From assembly GCA_965116555.1 (NCBI GenBank), contig OZ220698.1, positions 1,922,001-1,986,000 of the forward strand: a DNA stretch of 64,000 nucleotides, in the 5' to 3' direction. The stretch is from DAOUJH01 sp965116555 (lineage in GTDB: Bacteria; Chloroflexota; Dehalococcoidia; Lucifugimonadales; QGNO01). The notes under the pieces were generated by a model, which worked only from the letters and a program-made list of their open reading frames with translations, was not told the DNA's origin and did not search any database. Position 1 is the stretch's first letter, and each line of letters opens with the position of its first letter. Positions 33,866 to 41,788 of the stretch are shown piece by piece. The translations under genes were made by a program, and so were the position numbers.

Positions 33866-34051
33866 ATGAGTGATTTGAAGGCCTATTCGGTAAAGCTGCG
33901 GAAAATGGTGTCCATAAAGGACCCGGAGATAGTGACCTTGAAGAATGGACGGAAGGCTGTCCGCGGTGTCGCGTCGGAAGATCCGTCCAGCAAGGTCATC
34001 ACATTCTTGAGTGCAGAGCAAGCGGAAAAGCTCCAAGGGACGCTTGGCTGA
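33866..34051 (+). CDS. Small DUF5679-like protein lacking the zinc-ribbon cysteines
   Basis: The 61-residue protein reads MSDLKAYSVKLRKMVSIKDP and continues with EIVTLKNGRKAVRGVASEDP. DUF5679 proteins normally have AYCVKC near the start, a LKNGRPA core and a CPVCGT end. Here the core is kept, but AYSVKL and ASEDPSS replace both Cys pairs, so it cannot hold zinc. Zinc-free paralogues of this kind are typical of Zur-controlled genes, which fits its place 140 bases after the zinc lipoprotein. The ATG is fixed by AAGGAGGAG. The DUF5679 relation is by eye. Confidence 0.65.
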   Translation: MSDLKAYSVKLRKMVSIKDPEIVTLKNGRKAVRGVASEDPSSKVITFLSAEQAEKLQGTLG

Positions 34052-34205
34052 TCTGGGCCGCATCCGACTGGACAAGGTCGGTATCGAAACCTTGGTCCTG
34101 GAGTTCCAAGGCTTAGGGCGTCGCATTTCGGAGTCGCTGATGGAAGAGGTCCTGCGCCGGCGGCTCGCGGAAGTGAAGGCGAGCAGCGGGCGTGGCTACC
34201 GCTGA
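34044..34205 (+). CDS. Possible small helical protein of about 53 residues
   Basis: A TTG at 34044 overlaps the end of the previous gene by 8 bases and opens a frame whose product is rich in Leu, Arg and Glu with a likely amphipathic helix (SESLMEEVLRRRLAEVKA). A GGGA lies 4 bases upstream. No family is recognised. Overlap and codon pattern are compatible with translational coupling, but evidence is slight and it may be spurious. Confidence 0.3.
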   Translation: MADLGRIRLDKVGIETLVLEFQGLGRRISESLMEEVLRRRLAEVKASSGRGYR

Positions 34206-34317
34206 GGGCCTCGACAACCGGTATGCAGGTTGGCCTCCTGGACAGTCCCAACGTATGACCGGCGGCCCCAATAGCTCAAAGGACAGAGCGATGCCTCATG
34301 TGGACGGAGGAAAAAAT

Positions 34318-34593
34318 ATGGAGTATGCAATAATCAGCTGGCTAGACGCCCAAAAGCATCCCGAAATACCAGCAATGCACGCTGCGAAGATAGCGCCAAT
34401 AGAGGCAATCACCGTCGGTGTGGTTATGGAGAAGAACGACAACTACATCACAATTGCACAGACAATCTTTGAGGAGACTGAAACCTCGCCCAGCCAAACC
34501 CAGCACTTGATAAGCATACCTAAGCCCTGGGTAAAGGAGTATCAAACACTTGCTTTACCTAATGGTAAAGGAAATGAGTTGCTGATTCAGTGA
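34318..34593 (+). CDS. Small hypothetical protein, phage-like pattern
   Basis: The 91-residue protein begins MEYAIISWLDAQKHPEIPAM and has an NDNYITIAQTIF strand and the segment ISIPKPWVKEYQ near the end. The order WxDA ... DxYIxLAQ ... IPKxxI is seen in many small phage-encoded proteins of unknown role. The ATG is set by GGAGG 8 bases upstream; the longer frame from 34192 lacks a ribosome site. Lower GC than the neighbours suggests acquisition. Function unknown. Confidence 0.55.
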   Translation: MEYAIISWLDAQKHPEIPAMHAAKIAPIEAITVGVVMEKNDNYITIAQTIFEETETSPSQTQHLISIPKPWVKEYQTLALPNGKGNELLIQ

Positions 34594-34777
34594 ACCAACA
34601 ACTCGCCTCGCCCACACATAACGGTAACGGAGCAGGACTCACCCTCCCTGCTGAGCGCAACTGTAGCTTAACGCAATCCCTGTTTGAGTATCCGGAGAAG
34701 CCAAGCGCTCCTTCTCCGGAACAGGCCACCGAAAGAGAGACGCCGTCGCCGACTGGTTTTGGTCAAGGAACATCTCC

Positions 34778-34887
34778 GTCGCTGTCCCCGTAGCTGAACC
34801 AGCAAGGTGAGCATGGCTCCCCCGCCTATGGCCACTATCTTGCCCCGTGATGCGCCGTAGTATGGCCTGGACGGGGAATTCAGCTTG
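34778..34887 (-). pseudogene. Remnant of a second S51 peptidase gene
   Basis: Three blocks match the intact gene and its upstream DNA: 34778-34804 with 30193-30219 (25 of 27 bases), 34817-34845 with 30579-30607 (28 of 29), and 34854-34869 plus 34877-34887 with 30614-30629 and 30675-30685. About 360 bases of the coding region between the first two blocks are missing, and the ATG has changed, so this is a decayed copy in the same orientation as the original. It overlaps the 3' end of the Fic gene by a few bases, and the 286-base stretch around it (34594-34879) shows no other gene. Confidence 0.8.
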
Positions 34888-36049
34888 CGGGGCGGCGGGA
34901 AGATGGCGCCGGAGCGCTAAGGGCAGTGAACTGGGTCATTACGTCTAGGTTTGCACTCAACCTGTCCCCCTGAACGTTGATAAGGCCCTGTTCTTGCAGG
35001 GAATGGATGTCTCTCGTAAAAGTCTTGGTTGTGACGCCTCGGTAGAACCTGCTTAGCGGATGTACTCCGTTCCGAATATCCCGCATGGAAACAGGTTCCG
35101 CTGTCAATTCAAGGAGGAACAACAACTGCCGCTCGCCTACCCTAGTACCAAGTTTGCCTGACATAGAAAGCGTCTCGCGGGCTAAATCTCGAAAAGAGAT
35201 GAGCTTCATTGATTCCAATACTTCATTGTGTACGTCCCGCAATTCCTCCAGCAGGCCATTGAGGGAAAACCTGACGAACGGCGTTAAATCTGGATCTGTT
35301 TCAAACCTGACCAGATCCAGCATCCGGGTATATTCGGGACGCTTTCTGTAGTAAAAGTTAGCTAGTGAATAGAACCCGCGTGCAGTAAGTCCAGCCTGGT
35401 ATAGCAAGTAACTCTCAACACCTCTTGAGGTCCTCCCATTTCCGTCGCCAAATGGGTGGATGCTAATGACGTAAAAATGAGCAACTACGGCTCTGATTAT
35501 TGGATCCCATTCCAAGGCTGGCCCATGATTGAACCACTCCACGAACTCGCGCATTAGACGTTCAACCTCTTCACCAGTTGGAGGGGGGCGATAATCACCT
35601 GCTTGGACCGCGTGCCGTCGATACATCCCAGGGATGTTGCGCTCGTAGTCTATCTCTTCAGTGAGCTTGTAATGAAACTCACGAATCATCCGCTCCGTAA
35701 TCATGCCTTGCGGATCACCTCCGACAATCCGGGTTATATAGTCCATTAGTTCGCTAGCATTTCGTACTTCCTGTTCGTCCCTTGCCCTTGAGACCGGCAA
35801 AACCCTCTTCCCGGGTGGCGACTGGATTATCATCTCCACCTCTTCCTCGGAAGCCTCCGTGCCTTCGATTCCAGTAGTTCCCCGAACGGCGCGCATTATA
35901 TTGAGGCTATCCATCCTTGCTTGTACGTAAGGAGGTAGTGGAATTCCACGGATGACAGACGCCAGCGCCTTTATTTCGGCCAAGCAACCGAGTATGTCCA
36001 CGCTTCTGTGGTCGACATACGTATTGAAGTGAACATTCCACTGTGGCAT
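34880..36049 (-). CDS. Fic domain protein with C-terminal winged helix
   Basis: The 389-residue protein has the catalytic motif SIHPFGDGNGRTSRG, in which the histidine deprotonates the target hydroxyl for AMP transfer. The N-terminal helix carries TTGIEG, the (S/T)-x3-E-(G/N) inhibitory motif, so it is a self-inhibited type with the inhibitor helix before the core. The last about 90 residues look like a winged helix (TFTRDIHSLQEQGLINVQGD), common in Fic regulators. The ATG at 36049 is chosen; the longer reading frame runs into the tRNA gene. Palindromic operators lie just upstream. Confidence 0.88.
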   Translation of the reverse strand: MPQWNVHFNTYVDHRSVDILGCLAEIKALASVIRGIPLPPYVQARMDSLNIMRAVRGTTGIEGTEASEEEVEMIIQSPPGKRVLPVSRARDEQEVRNASELMDYITRIVGGDPQGMITERMIREFHYKLTEEIDYERNIPGMYRRHAVQAGDYRPPPTGEEVERLMREFVEWFNHGPALEWDPIIRAVVAHFYVISIHPFGDGNGRTSRGVESYLLYQAGLTARGFYSLANFYYRKRPEYTRMLDLVRFETDPDLTPFVRFSLNGLLEELRDVHNEVLESMKLISFRDLARETLSMSGKLGTRVGERQLLFLLELTAEPVSMRDIRNGVHPLSRFYRGVTTKTFTRDIHSLQEQGLINVQGDRLSANLDVMTQFTALSAPAPSSRRPAS

Positions 36050-36068
36050 AAGACTGGTCCTTGGAATT

Positions 36069-36162
36069 GGACAATGTCTTGGACATTGTCCAGATAGATT
36101 CACGCGTATATCATAGCTAAATCCGTAGGACATATCAATGGACAATGTCCAAATATATGTCC
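36069..36162. promoter_or_regulatory. Operator cluster with GGACAATGTCC palindromes, upstream of fic
   Basis: GGACAATGTC at 36069-36078 and GACATTGTCC at 36082-36091 form an inverted repeat with a 3-base spacer. Further up, GGACAATGTCC at 36140-36150 is flanked by GGACATAT (36128-36135) and ATATGTCC (36155-36162), giving a nested palindrome. The sites lie 20-113 bases upstream of the Fic start, on the promoter side, and a Fic winged helix could bind them. Confidence 0.65.
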
Positions 36163-36243
36163 CTATCAGGTACGTTGAGCATGCGGCACACCAACCAGCA
36201 AACTGCCGGGAGCCATGGCATGTGCTAGAATAGCCAAGCGTAA

Positions 36244-36319
<76 letters not shown>

Positions 36320-36411
36320 CTCCCTCCCAGGCATGGAATCACCACTTTAGCAGTGTCCAACTATAAGCGTTGATAACTCATCGGACAGACCCGTAAAGGA
36401 AACACACCGAT

Positions 36412-36447
36412 ACTAGCGCCGTGTGGTACCATGTAGCGGGCGCTAGT
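36412..36447. promoter_or_regulatory. Stem-loop in the leader of the Yip1 gene
   Basis: ACTAGCGCC at 36412-36420 pairs with GGCGCTAGT at 36439-36447 across an 18-base loop. It lies between the tRNA and the Yip1-family start at 36488. It may be a tRNA-side terminator or a leader structure; no T-tract follows. Confidence 0.4.
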
Positions 36448-36487
36448 CGGCCATTTCAAGAACCTCACACTTGCAAGGAGGAGACTC

Positions 36488-37039
36488 ATGATCGCTAGGA
36501 TGCTGGGAGCCGCCAGATTAAAAGCGGAGACTTACGAAGACGTAGAGAGCGACGGAGGAGCAACTATACAGGCGCTCCTGATAGTAGTCTTGGTCACCAT
36601 TGCCAGCTTCGTTGGGAGGTTGCTAAGCGGCGGAGACGATCTCAACGTGGTCACTGCCCTGATTGAAGGCTTGGTGCTAGGCATAGCGGGCTGGGCCATA
36701 TGGGCGCTGGTAACCTGGATGGTCGGGGCAACGATACTGAAGACGGAGCAGACCGAAGCGGACTGGGGGCAGCTGGCGCGCGGCTTGGGATTCGCGCAGA
36801 CCCCGAAACTCCTGTACGTGTTTGTCTTCGTACCGTATGTCGGCGGGATCATAGGTCTGGTGGTGTTCATCTGGTCGTTCGCATGTATGATAGTTGCCGT
36901 ACGGCAGTGCTTGGACTACACGTCGACGCTGCGAGCGTTCTTCGTGATCCTGATATCCTTCATCCCCGTTGCATTTCTTTATATCATCGTCGCAGTAGTA
37001 GTCTTCCTAATAACGGGCGGTAACGGTGAAACACAGTAG
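36488..37039 (+). CDS. Yip1-domain membrane protein
   Basis: The 183-residue protein has five hydrophobic segments (residues about 26-42, 56-80, 104-120, 123-140 and 155-178). The order GLVLGIAGWAIWALVTWMVGATIL and the following ARGLGFAQTPKLL fit the Yip1 family of small integral membrane proteins. Role in bacteria is unknown. AAGGAGGAG at 36474-36482 sets the ATG. Independent of the neighbours as far as can be seen. Confidence 0.8.
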   Translation: MIARMLGAARLKAETYEDVESDGGATIQALLIVVLVTIASFVGRLLSGGDDLNVVTALIEGLVLGIAGWAIWALVTWMVGATILKTEQTEADWGQLARGLGFAQTPKLLYVFVFVPYVGGIIGLVVFIWSFACMIVAVRQCLDYTSTLRAFFVILISFIPVAFLYIIVAVVVFLITGGNGETQ

Positions 37040-37083
37040 CCCTAGGCTGTTAGCATCGAAGTTAGATTAGCAGGAGGAAGCAC

Positions 37084-37485
37084 ATGGCCCTAACACTGGC
37101 TGAAGCCAACCGTATTCTAGAAGGCGCAGTTGCCAAGGCAGAAGCGCTCGGCATCAAGGTCAACGTAGCCGTCTGCGACGGCGGAGGAAGGCTCAAGGCC
37201 TTCGCCAGAATGGACGGCGCAGGCTGGGCCGGCATGTACGGCTCCCAGGGCAAAGCGGTGGCCTCCGCCGCCACGGGCAGAGCCAGCGGCGACCTCCAGG
37301 AACGGGCCGACACGCCCATCTACAGGGGCATTGTCGCCGCGGAAGGCGGTCACATGATCCTGAGCAAGGGTGCGGTGCCCATCATCCGCGACGGCGAGAT
37401 CATCGGCGGCTGCGGCGTGGGCGGCGGCACCTCCGACGAAGACGAAGAGTGCGCCATTGCCGGAGTATCCCTGGTCACCGGCTAG
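37084..37485 (+). CDS. GlcG/HbpS-family heme-binding-like protein
   Basis: The 133-residue protein begins LTLAEANRILEGAVAKAEALG and has CDGGGRLKAFARMDGA, ISKGA-like strands and the end GGCGVGGGTSDEDEECAIAG, all typical of the GlcG/DUF336 fold. Family members bind heme or act as small accessory proteins in glycolate or cobalamin metabolism. GCAGGAGG lies upstream. It starts a unit with the SDR (45 bases downstream) and the amidohydrolase, so it may take part in a small-molecule pathway with them. Confidence 0.85.
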   Translation: MALTLAEANRILEGAVAKAEALGIKVNVAVCDGGGRLKAFARMDGAGWAGMYGSQGKAVASAATGRASGDLQERADTPIYRGIVAAEGGHMILSKGAVPIIRDGEIIGGCGVGGGTSDEDEECAIAGVSLVTG

Positions 37486-37530
37486 AGTCCGGCCGTCGAC
37501 ACGTTAGCTGAGCCAGCCTAGGAGAAGCAT

Positions 37531-38319
37531 ATGGCAGGTCGTTTACAAGACAAAGTGGCAATCATTACAGGCTCGGCCACCGGAATAGGCCGCGCCGGAG
37601 CCAGGCTCTTCGCCTCTGAAGGCGCTAAGGTTGTAGTCGCTGACCGCAACGACGTCGAGGCCGAGAAGACCGTCGCCGGCATCAGGGAGAACGGGGGCGA
37701 CGCCATCTTCATCCACACCGACGTTTCCAAGTCGGAGCAGGTGCAGGACCTGGTCAACGCCACACTGGAGAGCTACGGCAAGCTGGACGTCATGGTCAAC
37801 GGCGCAGGGATGCTCATCCGGACTCAGTCCCGCCTCGCCGACATCTCCGACCTGGAGTGGGACCTCTCATTGAACACCAACCTCAGGGGTGTATTCTACG
37901 GATGCAAGTACGCCATCCCCCATATGATGGAGCGCGGCGGCTCCATAGTTAACATCTCCTCCAGCGCGGGAATAGGCCCCACCCCGCGCGCCGCCTCTTA
38001 CGGCGTGAGCAAGGCGGGCGTGATCAACCTCACCCTAACCGCCGCCCGCGAGTACGCCGAAAACGGCATCAGGGCCAACGCCATAGTCCCCGGCCTCATC
38101 GACACACCCCAGTCCAGAGGCAGCACAGGCAGCAAGGAGCGGTTCGAACAGAGGTCCAACGAGGTGGCTCTAGGGCGCGCCGGGCGGCCCGACGACGTCG
38201 CCAACCTGATGCTGTTCCTCGCCTCCGACGAATCGTCGTTCATCACCGGCGGAGCCTACGTTATCGACGGCGGCGGCTCCGTGGGAAGCTGGTCGGACCT
38301 GCGCAAAGAAGAAGAGTAA
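37531..38319 (+). CDS. Short-chain dehydrogenase/reductase
   Basis: The 262-residue protein has the Rossmann motif TGSATGIG near residue 14, the NNAG-like VNGAGM strand, the active serine in NISSSAGIG and YGVSKAGV (Tyr-x3-Lys), and the C-terminal FITGGAYVIDGGGS. It is of the FabG type and uses NAD(P)H to reduce or oxidise an alcohol or keto group. The substrate is unclear. AGGAG is 8 bases before the ATG. It lies between the heme-binding-like gene and an amidohydrolase, with a 9-base gap to the latter. Confidence 0.9.
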   Translation: MAGRLQDKVAIITGSATGIGRAGARLFASEGAKVVVADRNDVEAEKTVAGIRENGGDAIFIHTDVSKSEQVQDLVNATLESYGKLDVMVNGAGMLIRTQSRLADISDLEWDLSLNTNLRGVFYGCKYAIPHMMERGGSIVNISSSAGIGPTPRAASYGVSKAGVINLTLTAAREYAENGIRANAIVPGLIDTPQSRGSTGSKERFEQRSNEVALGRAGRPDDVANLMLFLASDESSFITGGAYVIDGGGSVGSWSDLRKEEE

Positions 38320-38328
38320 GGGCGCCAC

Positions 38329-39711
38329 ATGCCGCCCACCGTAATCAGCAACGCCACCATTGTCACCGGCGATGCCCAGCGCAGCATTCACTACGACTCC
38401 GCCATAGCCGTCCAAGACGGCGCTATCGCCGCTATAGGGCCTACTGGTGAGGTGCTAAGACGGTACCCGTCGGCCGAGGTCGTCAACGGCAGCGGCAGGG
38501 CCGTCTTCCCCGGCTTCATCAACTGCCACGCCCACATCACCGCCACCATAGACCGCGGCATCACCGATGACTTCGGCTTTCCATTCCCCTTCCGGTTTCC
38601 TGAGAACGTGCGCTCCTTGCTCAGCGATGAAGAGATAACCGTCATGGCGATGCTGGGAGCCATCGAATGCATCCGCACCGGCAGCACCGGCACGGCGGAG
38701 GTCGCCGAAGGCATCGAGCGGTACGCCGAGGCCATCGTAGCCAGCGGACTGCGCTGGTTTCTTGCCGAGTGCAGCGGCGACGGCGTTACCGGCCCGGGCT
38801 ACAAGCCCGGCGAGCCGGTCACCGAGTTCTCCGAGGCACGTCGTGAGCAGGCTATGGAGCGCGGCAATCGCCTCTTCGAGAAGTGGCACGGCCATGATAA
38901 CGGACGCGTCCGGTGCATGACCGGTGTCACATTGGTGGAGACCAGCTCTCCCGCCCTGCTGCGCCAGGTGCGCGAGCTGGCGGAACGGTACAACTGCGGC
39001 TACACCATCCACCTTGACCAGAGCCGCCTGGAGGTTGAGACGGTGCTGCGCATGCACGGCGTGCGCCCCGCGAGCTACCTTGCCGCCAACGATTTCCTGG
39101 GCCCCAGGCTGCTGGGGGCGCACTTGCGCTACCCCGATGAATCCGAAATAGCCCTTCTGGGTCAGTCCAGCGTCGCGGTATCCCACCAGCCTGCCATGGC
39201 GGCACGGCGCGCCGTAATACCTCCCATACCGGCCCTGCGCGACGCCGGTTGCACCATTGGCATGGGCACCGACAACAATACCCAGGACATGGTCGAGGTC
39301 ATGCGTATCGGCATGCTTACGGAACGCATCCTCCGCGACGATCCGGCCAACCCCCAGCCGGAGGACGCCCTGGAAATGGCAACGATGGGCAGCGCCAGAG
39401 CGCTGGGGATGGAGAGGTCCATCGGTTCCTTGGAAGTGGGCAAGAAGGCCGACCTGGTTATAGTCAACACTATGCGCTCCAACCTGGCGCCCAACATGCG
39501 GGTGGTCTCCTCTTTCGTCAACAACGGCCAGCCTTCAGACATCGAGTCGGTGATGGTGGACGGCAAGTTCGTGATGCGCCAGGGCAAGGTCCTAACCGTC
39601 GACGAAGAGGCCATCGTCCGCGAGGCCGACCGTATAGGGCGGCGTGCCTGGCGGCGCCTGGCAGAGAAGTACCCCAACGTGGAGTTCCCCGTAGACCTGG
39701 CTCCGGAGTAA
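38329..39711 (+). CDS. Amidohydrolase family protein
   Basis: The 460-residue protein has the metal motif NCHAHI (His67 and His69), a third metal His in GYTIHLDQS, a further His in VSHQPAM, and the aspartate in GMGTDNNTQD, then the LEVGKKADLVIVNT end strand. This layout is that of ATZ/TRZ-type deaminases and chlorohydrolases. It may open a ring or remove an amino group in the same pathway as the SDR upstream. The ATG lies 9 bases after the SDR stop. Confidence 0.88.
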   Translation: MPPTVISNATIVTGDAQRSIHYDSAIAVQDGAIAAIGPTGEVLRRYPSAEVVNGSGRAVFPGFINCHAHITATIDRGITDDFGFPFPFRFPENVRSLLSDEEITVMAMLGAIECIRTGSTGTAEVAEGIERYAEAIVASGLRWFLAECSGDGVTGPGYKPGEPVTEFSEARREQAMERGNRLFEKWHGHDNGRVRCMTGVTLVETSSPALLRQVRELAERYNCGYTIHLDQSRLEVETVLRMHGVRPASYLAANDFLGPRLLGAHLRYPDESEIALLGQSSVAVSHQPAMAARRAVIPPIPALRDAGCTIGMGTDNNTQDMVEVMRIGMLTERILRDDPANPQPEDALEMATMGSARALGMERSIGSLEVGKKADLVIVNTMRSNLAPNMRVVSSFVNNGQPSDIESVMVDGKFVMRQGKVLTVDEEAIVREADRIGRRAWRRLAEKYPNVEFPVDLAPE

Positions 39712-39769
39712 GTCCACAGCTTTCTCAGGGGTGTGGTGAGAGAGTATGGCCCTGCTACCACCCCTCCCC

Positions 39770-39800
39770 CGTCATTCCCGATCGGTGTCGGGAATCCAGG
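39770..39800. repeat. Dispersed intergenic repeat, GTCATTCCCG...CGGGAATCCAG type
   Basis: ATTCCCGA at 39774-39781 pairs with TCGGGAAT at 39788-39795 around a 6-base loop, and the flanks GTC and CCAG match a common dispersed palindrome of many bacteria. It lies between the convergent ends of the amidohydrolase and acylphosphatase genes and may also act as a terminator. Confidence 0.6.
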
Positions 39801-39823
39801 GGAGAGTGTGTCTAGGCCAGGGC

Positions 39824-40126
39824 TTACCTGTACATGATGAACGAGTCGAAGGAGCCGTCGGCGTCCGCCCACTCCACATCTACAGCGGTAACCTCCGCGC
39901 GGGGAGGGCCTGTGCGCAACTCTTCCAACAAGCTCTCCAGATTCTCCCTGGGTCCTTCCGCGCATACCTCAACCGCTGCTTTACCGGGCATGTTGCGCGT
40001 CCAACCGACAAGCTCCAAACGCTGGGCATGGTAGTGAACAAAGCGCCTGAACCTCACGCCCTGGACTCGGCCACGGATAGTAGCGCTCAGCCTCACATTG
40101 GCCTTCACGGTACTGTCCTGTTCCAT
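39824..40126 (-). CDS. acyP: Acylphosphatase
   Basis: The 100-residue protein hydrolyses carboxyl-phosphate bonds. It has GRVQGVRFRRFVHYHA, in which Arg25 binds the phosphate, and GWTRNMPG, in which Asn45 orients the water. The usual length is about 90-100. The loop MPGKAAVEV replaces the more common DDGSVEV, a minor variation. Convergent with the amidohydrolase gene. A start ATG at 40126 is clear. Confidence 0.9.
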   Translation of the reverse strand: MEQDSTVKANVRLSATIRGRVQGVRFRRFVHYHAQRLELVGWTRNMPGKAAVEVCAEGPRENLESLLEELRTGPPRAEVTAVDVEWADADGSFDSFIMYR

Positions 40127-40173
40127 CGATAGATTCCTCAGCGCCCTGCTAGGTTCGCGGATGCAGACCCAAC

Positions 40174-41127
40174 CTATTCGGTCAGCAAAGCGCTGACCTT
40201 GGCCTTCTCCGAATCGTAGCTGGTCAACGCGGTATACCCTACCTGGGAAGCAAGCTCGCCTGTGTTCTCCAGATAGTAGTCTATGAACGCCTGCAACTCC
40301 TCGCTTTCCTTCAGCTTCTCCGTGTTCACGTAGATGAAGATCGGGCGCGACAACGGAGTGTACGTTCCACTCGCCACCGTCTCGTCGCTGGGAATTACAC
40401 AGCCGTTCCCATCGTCTACTCCTATCACCTTCATCTTGTCCGCGTTCTGCGCATAGTAGGCATAGCCAAAGTACCCCAGCGCGTTGGTGTCGCCCGATAT
40501 GCCCTGCACCAGCACATTGTCGTCTGCACTGGCCGTGTAGTCATCCCGCGACAACCCTTCTTCTCCGTTGATCTCATCCGTGAAGTAGTCGAACGTCCCT
40601 GAGTCGGTGTCGGGTCCGTACAGCCTGATCCGCTCGTCCGGGAAACTGCTCCGCACCTGGTTCCAGTTGTTCACCTCAGACCCGGGCTCCCAGATCATGT
40701 TCAGCTCTTCCACCGTCAGACAGTCCACAAATGTGTTCTCTTGGCTCACCATCACCGCCAGACCGTCCAACGCCACCGTGAGCTCTATGTACTCTACGTT
40801 GTTCTCTCGCGCCTGCTCCGCTTCCGACTCCTTGATCGGCCTGGAGGCGTTCGATATGTCAGTCTCCCCTACCGTGAACCGCTTGAAACCTCCGCCCGTG
40901 CCGGAGATGGAGACGTTGACCTGCACGTCGGGGTGTACCTTGCTGAACTCCTCCGCCACCGCTTCTGAGATAGGCCCTACCGTGCTGGAACCGTCTATCT
41001 CTACGACTCCGCTCAGGCCGTCCTGCCCGTTCGGATCATCGCTTCCACATGCTACGGTCAAACCGAGGATCAGCGCCCCGGCCACAAGGACAAGTATCCC
41101 GCGAACCTTAGATATTCCGTTTCTCAA
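40174..41127 (-). CDS. pstS: PstS-type phosphate-binding lipoprotein
   Basis: The 317-residue protein has the lipobox LGLTVAC and the PstS signature: DGSSTVGPISEAVAEEF, SGTGGGFKRF, DISNASRPI, LDGLAVMVS and DSGTFDYFTDEI, where Ser and Asp contact phosphate. It binds phosphate for import, but no pstCAB genes follow, so the rest of the transporter is elsewhere. TTG at 41127 is set by AGGAGGG. The upstream gene (41577 to 41167) shares the direction and may be cotranscribed. Repeats upstream of that gene could be a phosphate-response site. Confidence 0.88.
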   Translation of the reverse strand: MRNGISKVRGILVLVAGALILGLTVACGSDDPNGQDGLSGVVEIDGSSTVGPISEAVAEEFSKVHPDVQVNVSISGTGGGFKRFTVGETDISNASRPIKESEAEQARENNVEYIELTVALDGLAVMVSQENTFVDCLTVEELNMIWEPGSEVNNWNQVRSSFPDERIRLYGPDTDSGTFDYFTDEINGEEGLSRDDYTASADDNVLVQGISGDTNALGYFGYAYYAQNADKMKVIGVDDGNGCVIPSDETVASGTYTPLSRPIFIYVNTEKLKESEELQAFIDYYLENTGELASQVGYTALTSYDSEKAKVSALLTE

Positions 41128-41166
41128 TCTATCCCTCCTGTTAGATCTTTGCTCTGCCGTTGTTTC

Positions 41167-41577
41167 CTAGCCAAAATCCTGGCTGCTAAAGTGAGTTTCT
41201 TCTTGCGATCCATCCCAGCAGCGCTCGCACGACCAGAGCCAGTCCTCCTTGGCCAGATAAACCTCGTCACGCATGAACGAACTCACCGGGCTCTCTATGG
41301 GCCTGCTGCACCCGGAGCACCGCGACGAGAGGGTCTGCTGCATTAAGAGCAAGCCGAGGGCACGCCCTATAAAGCTCGCTATCCGATCCTTGATAGACTT
41401 CCGTTCCTGTCCCTCATCATGCTCCAGTCCATGTTTAAGACCGGCGTCGTTTCCGTTTCCGCCATTCTGCAGGCTTGGTACGATTTTGGGACCGGCTGGC
41501 TTCAAGTCCATAGGAACCCCCCAAAGCTCTTCCTTCTCGCTCTCGCTCAACCTTGGTTTCAACTCGGTTCTTGGCAC
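41167..41577 (-). CDS. Small protein with zinc-ribbon-like Cys pairs
   Basis: The 136-residue protein has a charged N-terminal half (residues 1-75, rich in Lys, Glu and Gly) and a C-terminal part with CSGCSRPI and, 30 residues on, WSCERCW, which together form a likely four-cysteine zinc site. No family is recognised. The GTG at 41577 has CGGAG 8 bases upstream. It lies just before the PstS-type gene with 39 bases between, so it may be cotranscribed and under the same signal. Moderate confidence because the site of the start and the function are both uncertain. Confidence 0.55.
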   Translation of the reverse strand: MPRTELKPRLSESEKEELWGVPMDLKPAGPKIVPSLQNGGNGNDAGLKHGLEHDEGQERKSIKDRIASFIGRALGLLLMQQTLSSRCSGCSRPIESPVSSFMRDEVYLAKEDWLWSCERCWDGSQEETHFSSQDFG

Positions 41578-41614
41578 AATCGGCGCTCCGTTTCTGATGC
41601 ATTCAACCTAGCAC

Positions 41615-41669
41615 GGTTTGTTGAACGCTCTTTTAACAAGGTATTAAAGGTTTGTTAGCGAGTATTAAA
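41615..41669. promoter_or_regulatory. Repeat array upstream of the PstS unit
   Basis: GGTTTGTT occurs at 41615-41622 and 41649-41656, and GTATTAAA at 41641-41648 and 41662-41669, the latter 21 bases apart, or two helical turns. TTAACAA and TTGTTA also form an inverted pair. Repeats at helical spacing in front of a phosphate-binding protein unit resemble Pho-type response sites, but no consensus is matched. Confidence 0.35.
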
Positions 41670-41788
41670 ACAATGGACATGCGGACATACAGGCATGCGG
41701 AACGCGGCTGAGACACGGCGACGGATAGGCATTTACAATCCCTCTTGTTTGCGATAAATTGCTGTTGCAAAAACGGTACCGTTCTCCC

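Noticed and set aside
34590..34793. 67-codon frame after the phage-like small protein
   Set aside because: GTG overlaps the previous stop, but the product is low-complexity Pro/Ser/Thr sequence and the frame runs into the S51 remnant; not supported.
33726..36243. Integrase or transposase in the fic/zinc region
   Set aside because: No frame with a tyrosine or serine recombinase or transposase pattern was found, so no mobile element is called despite the accessory character.
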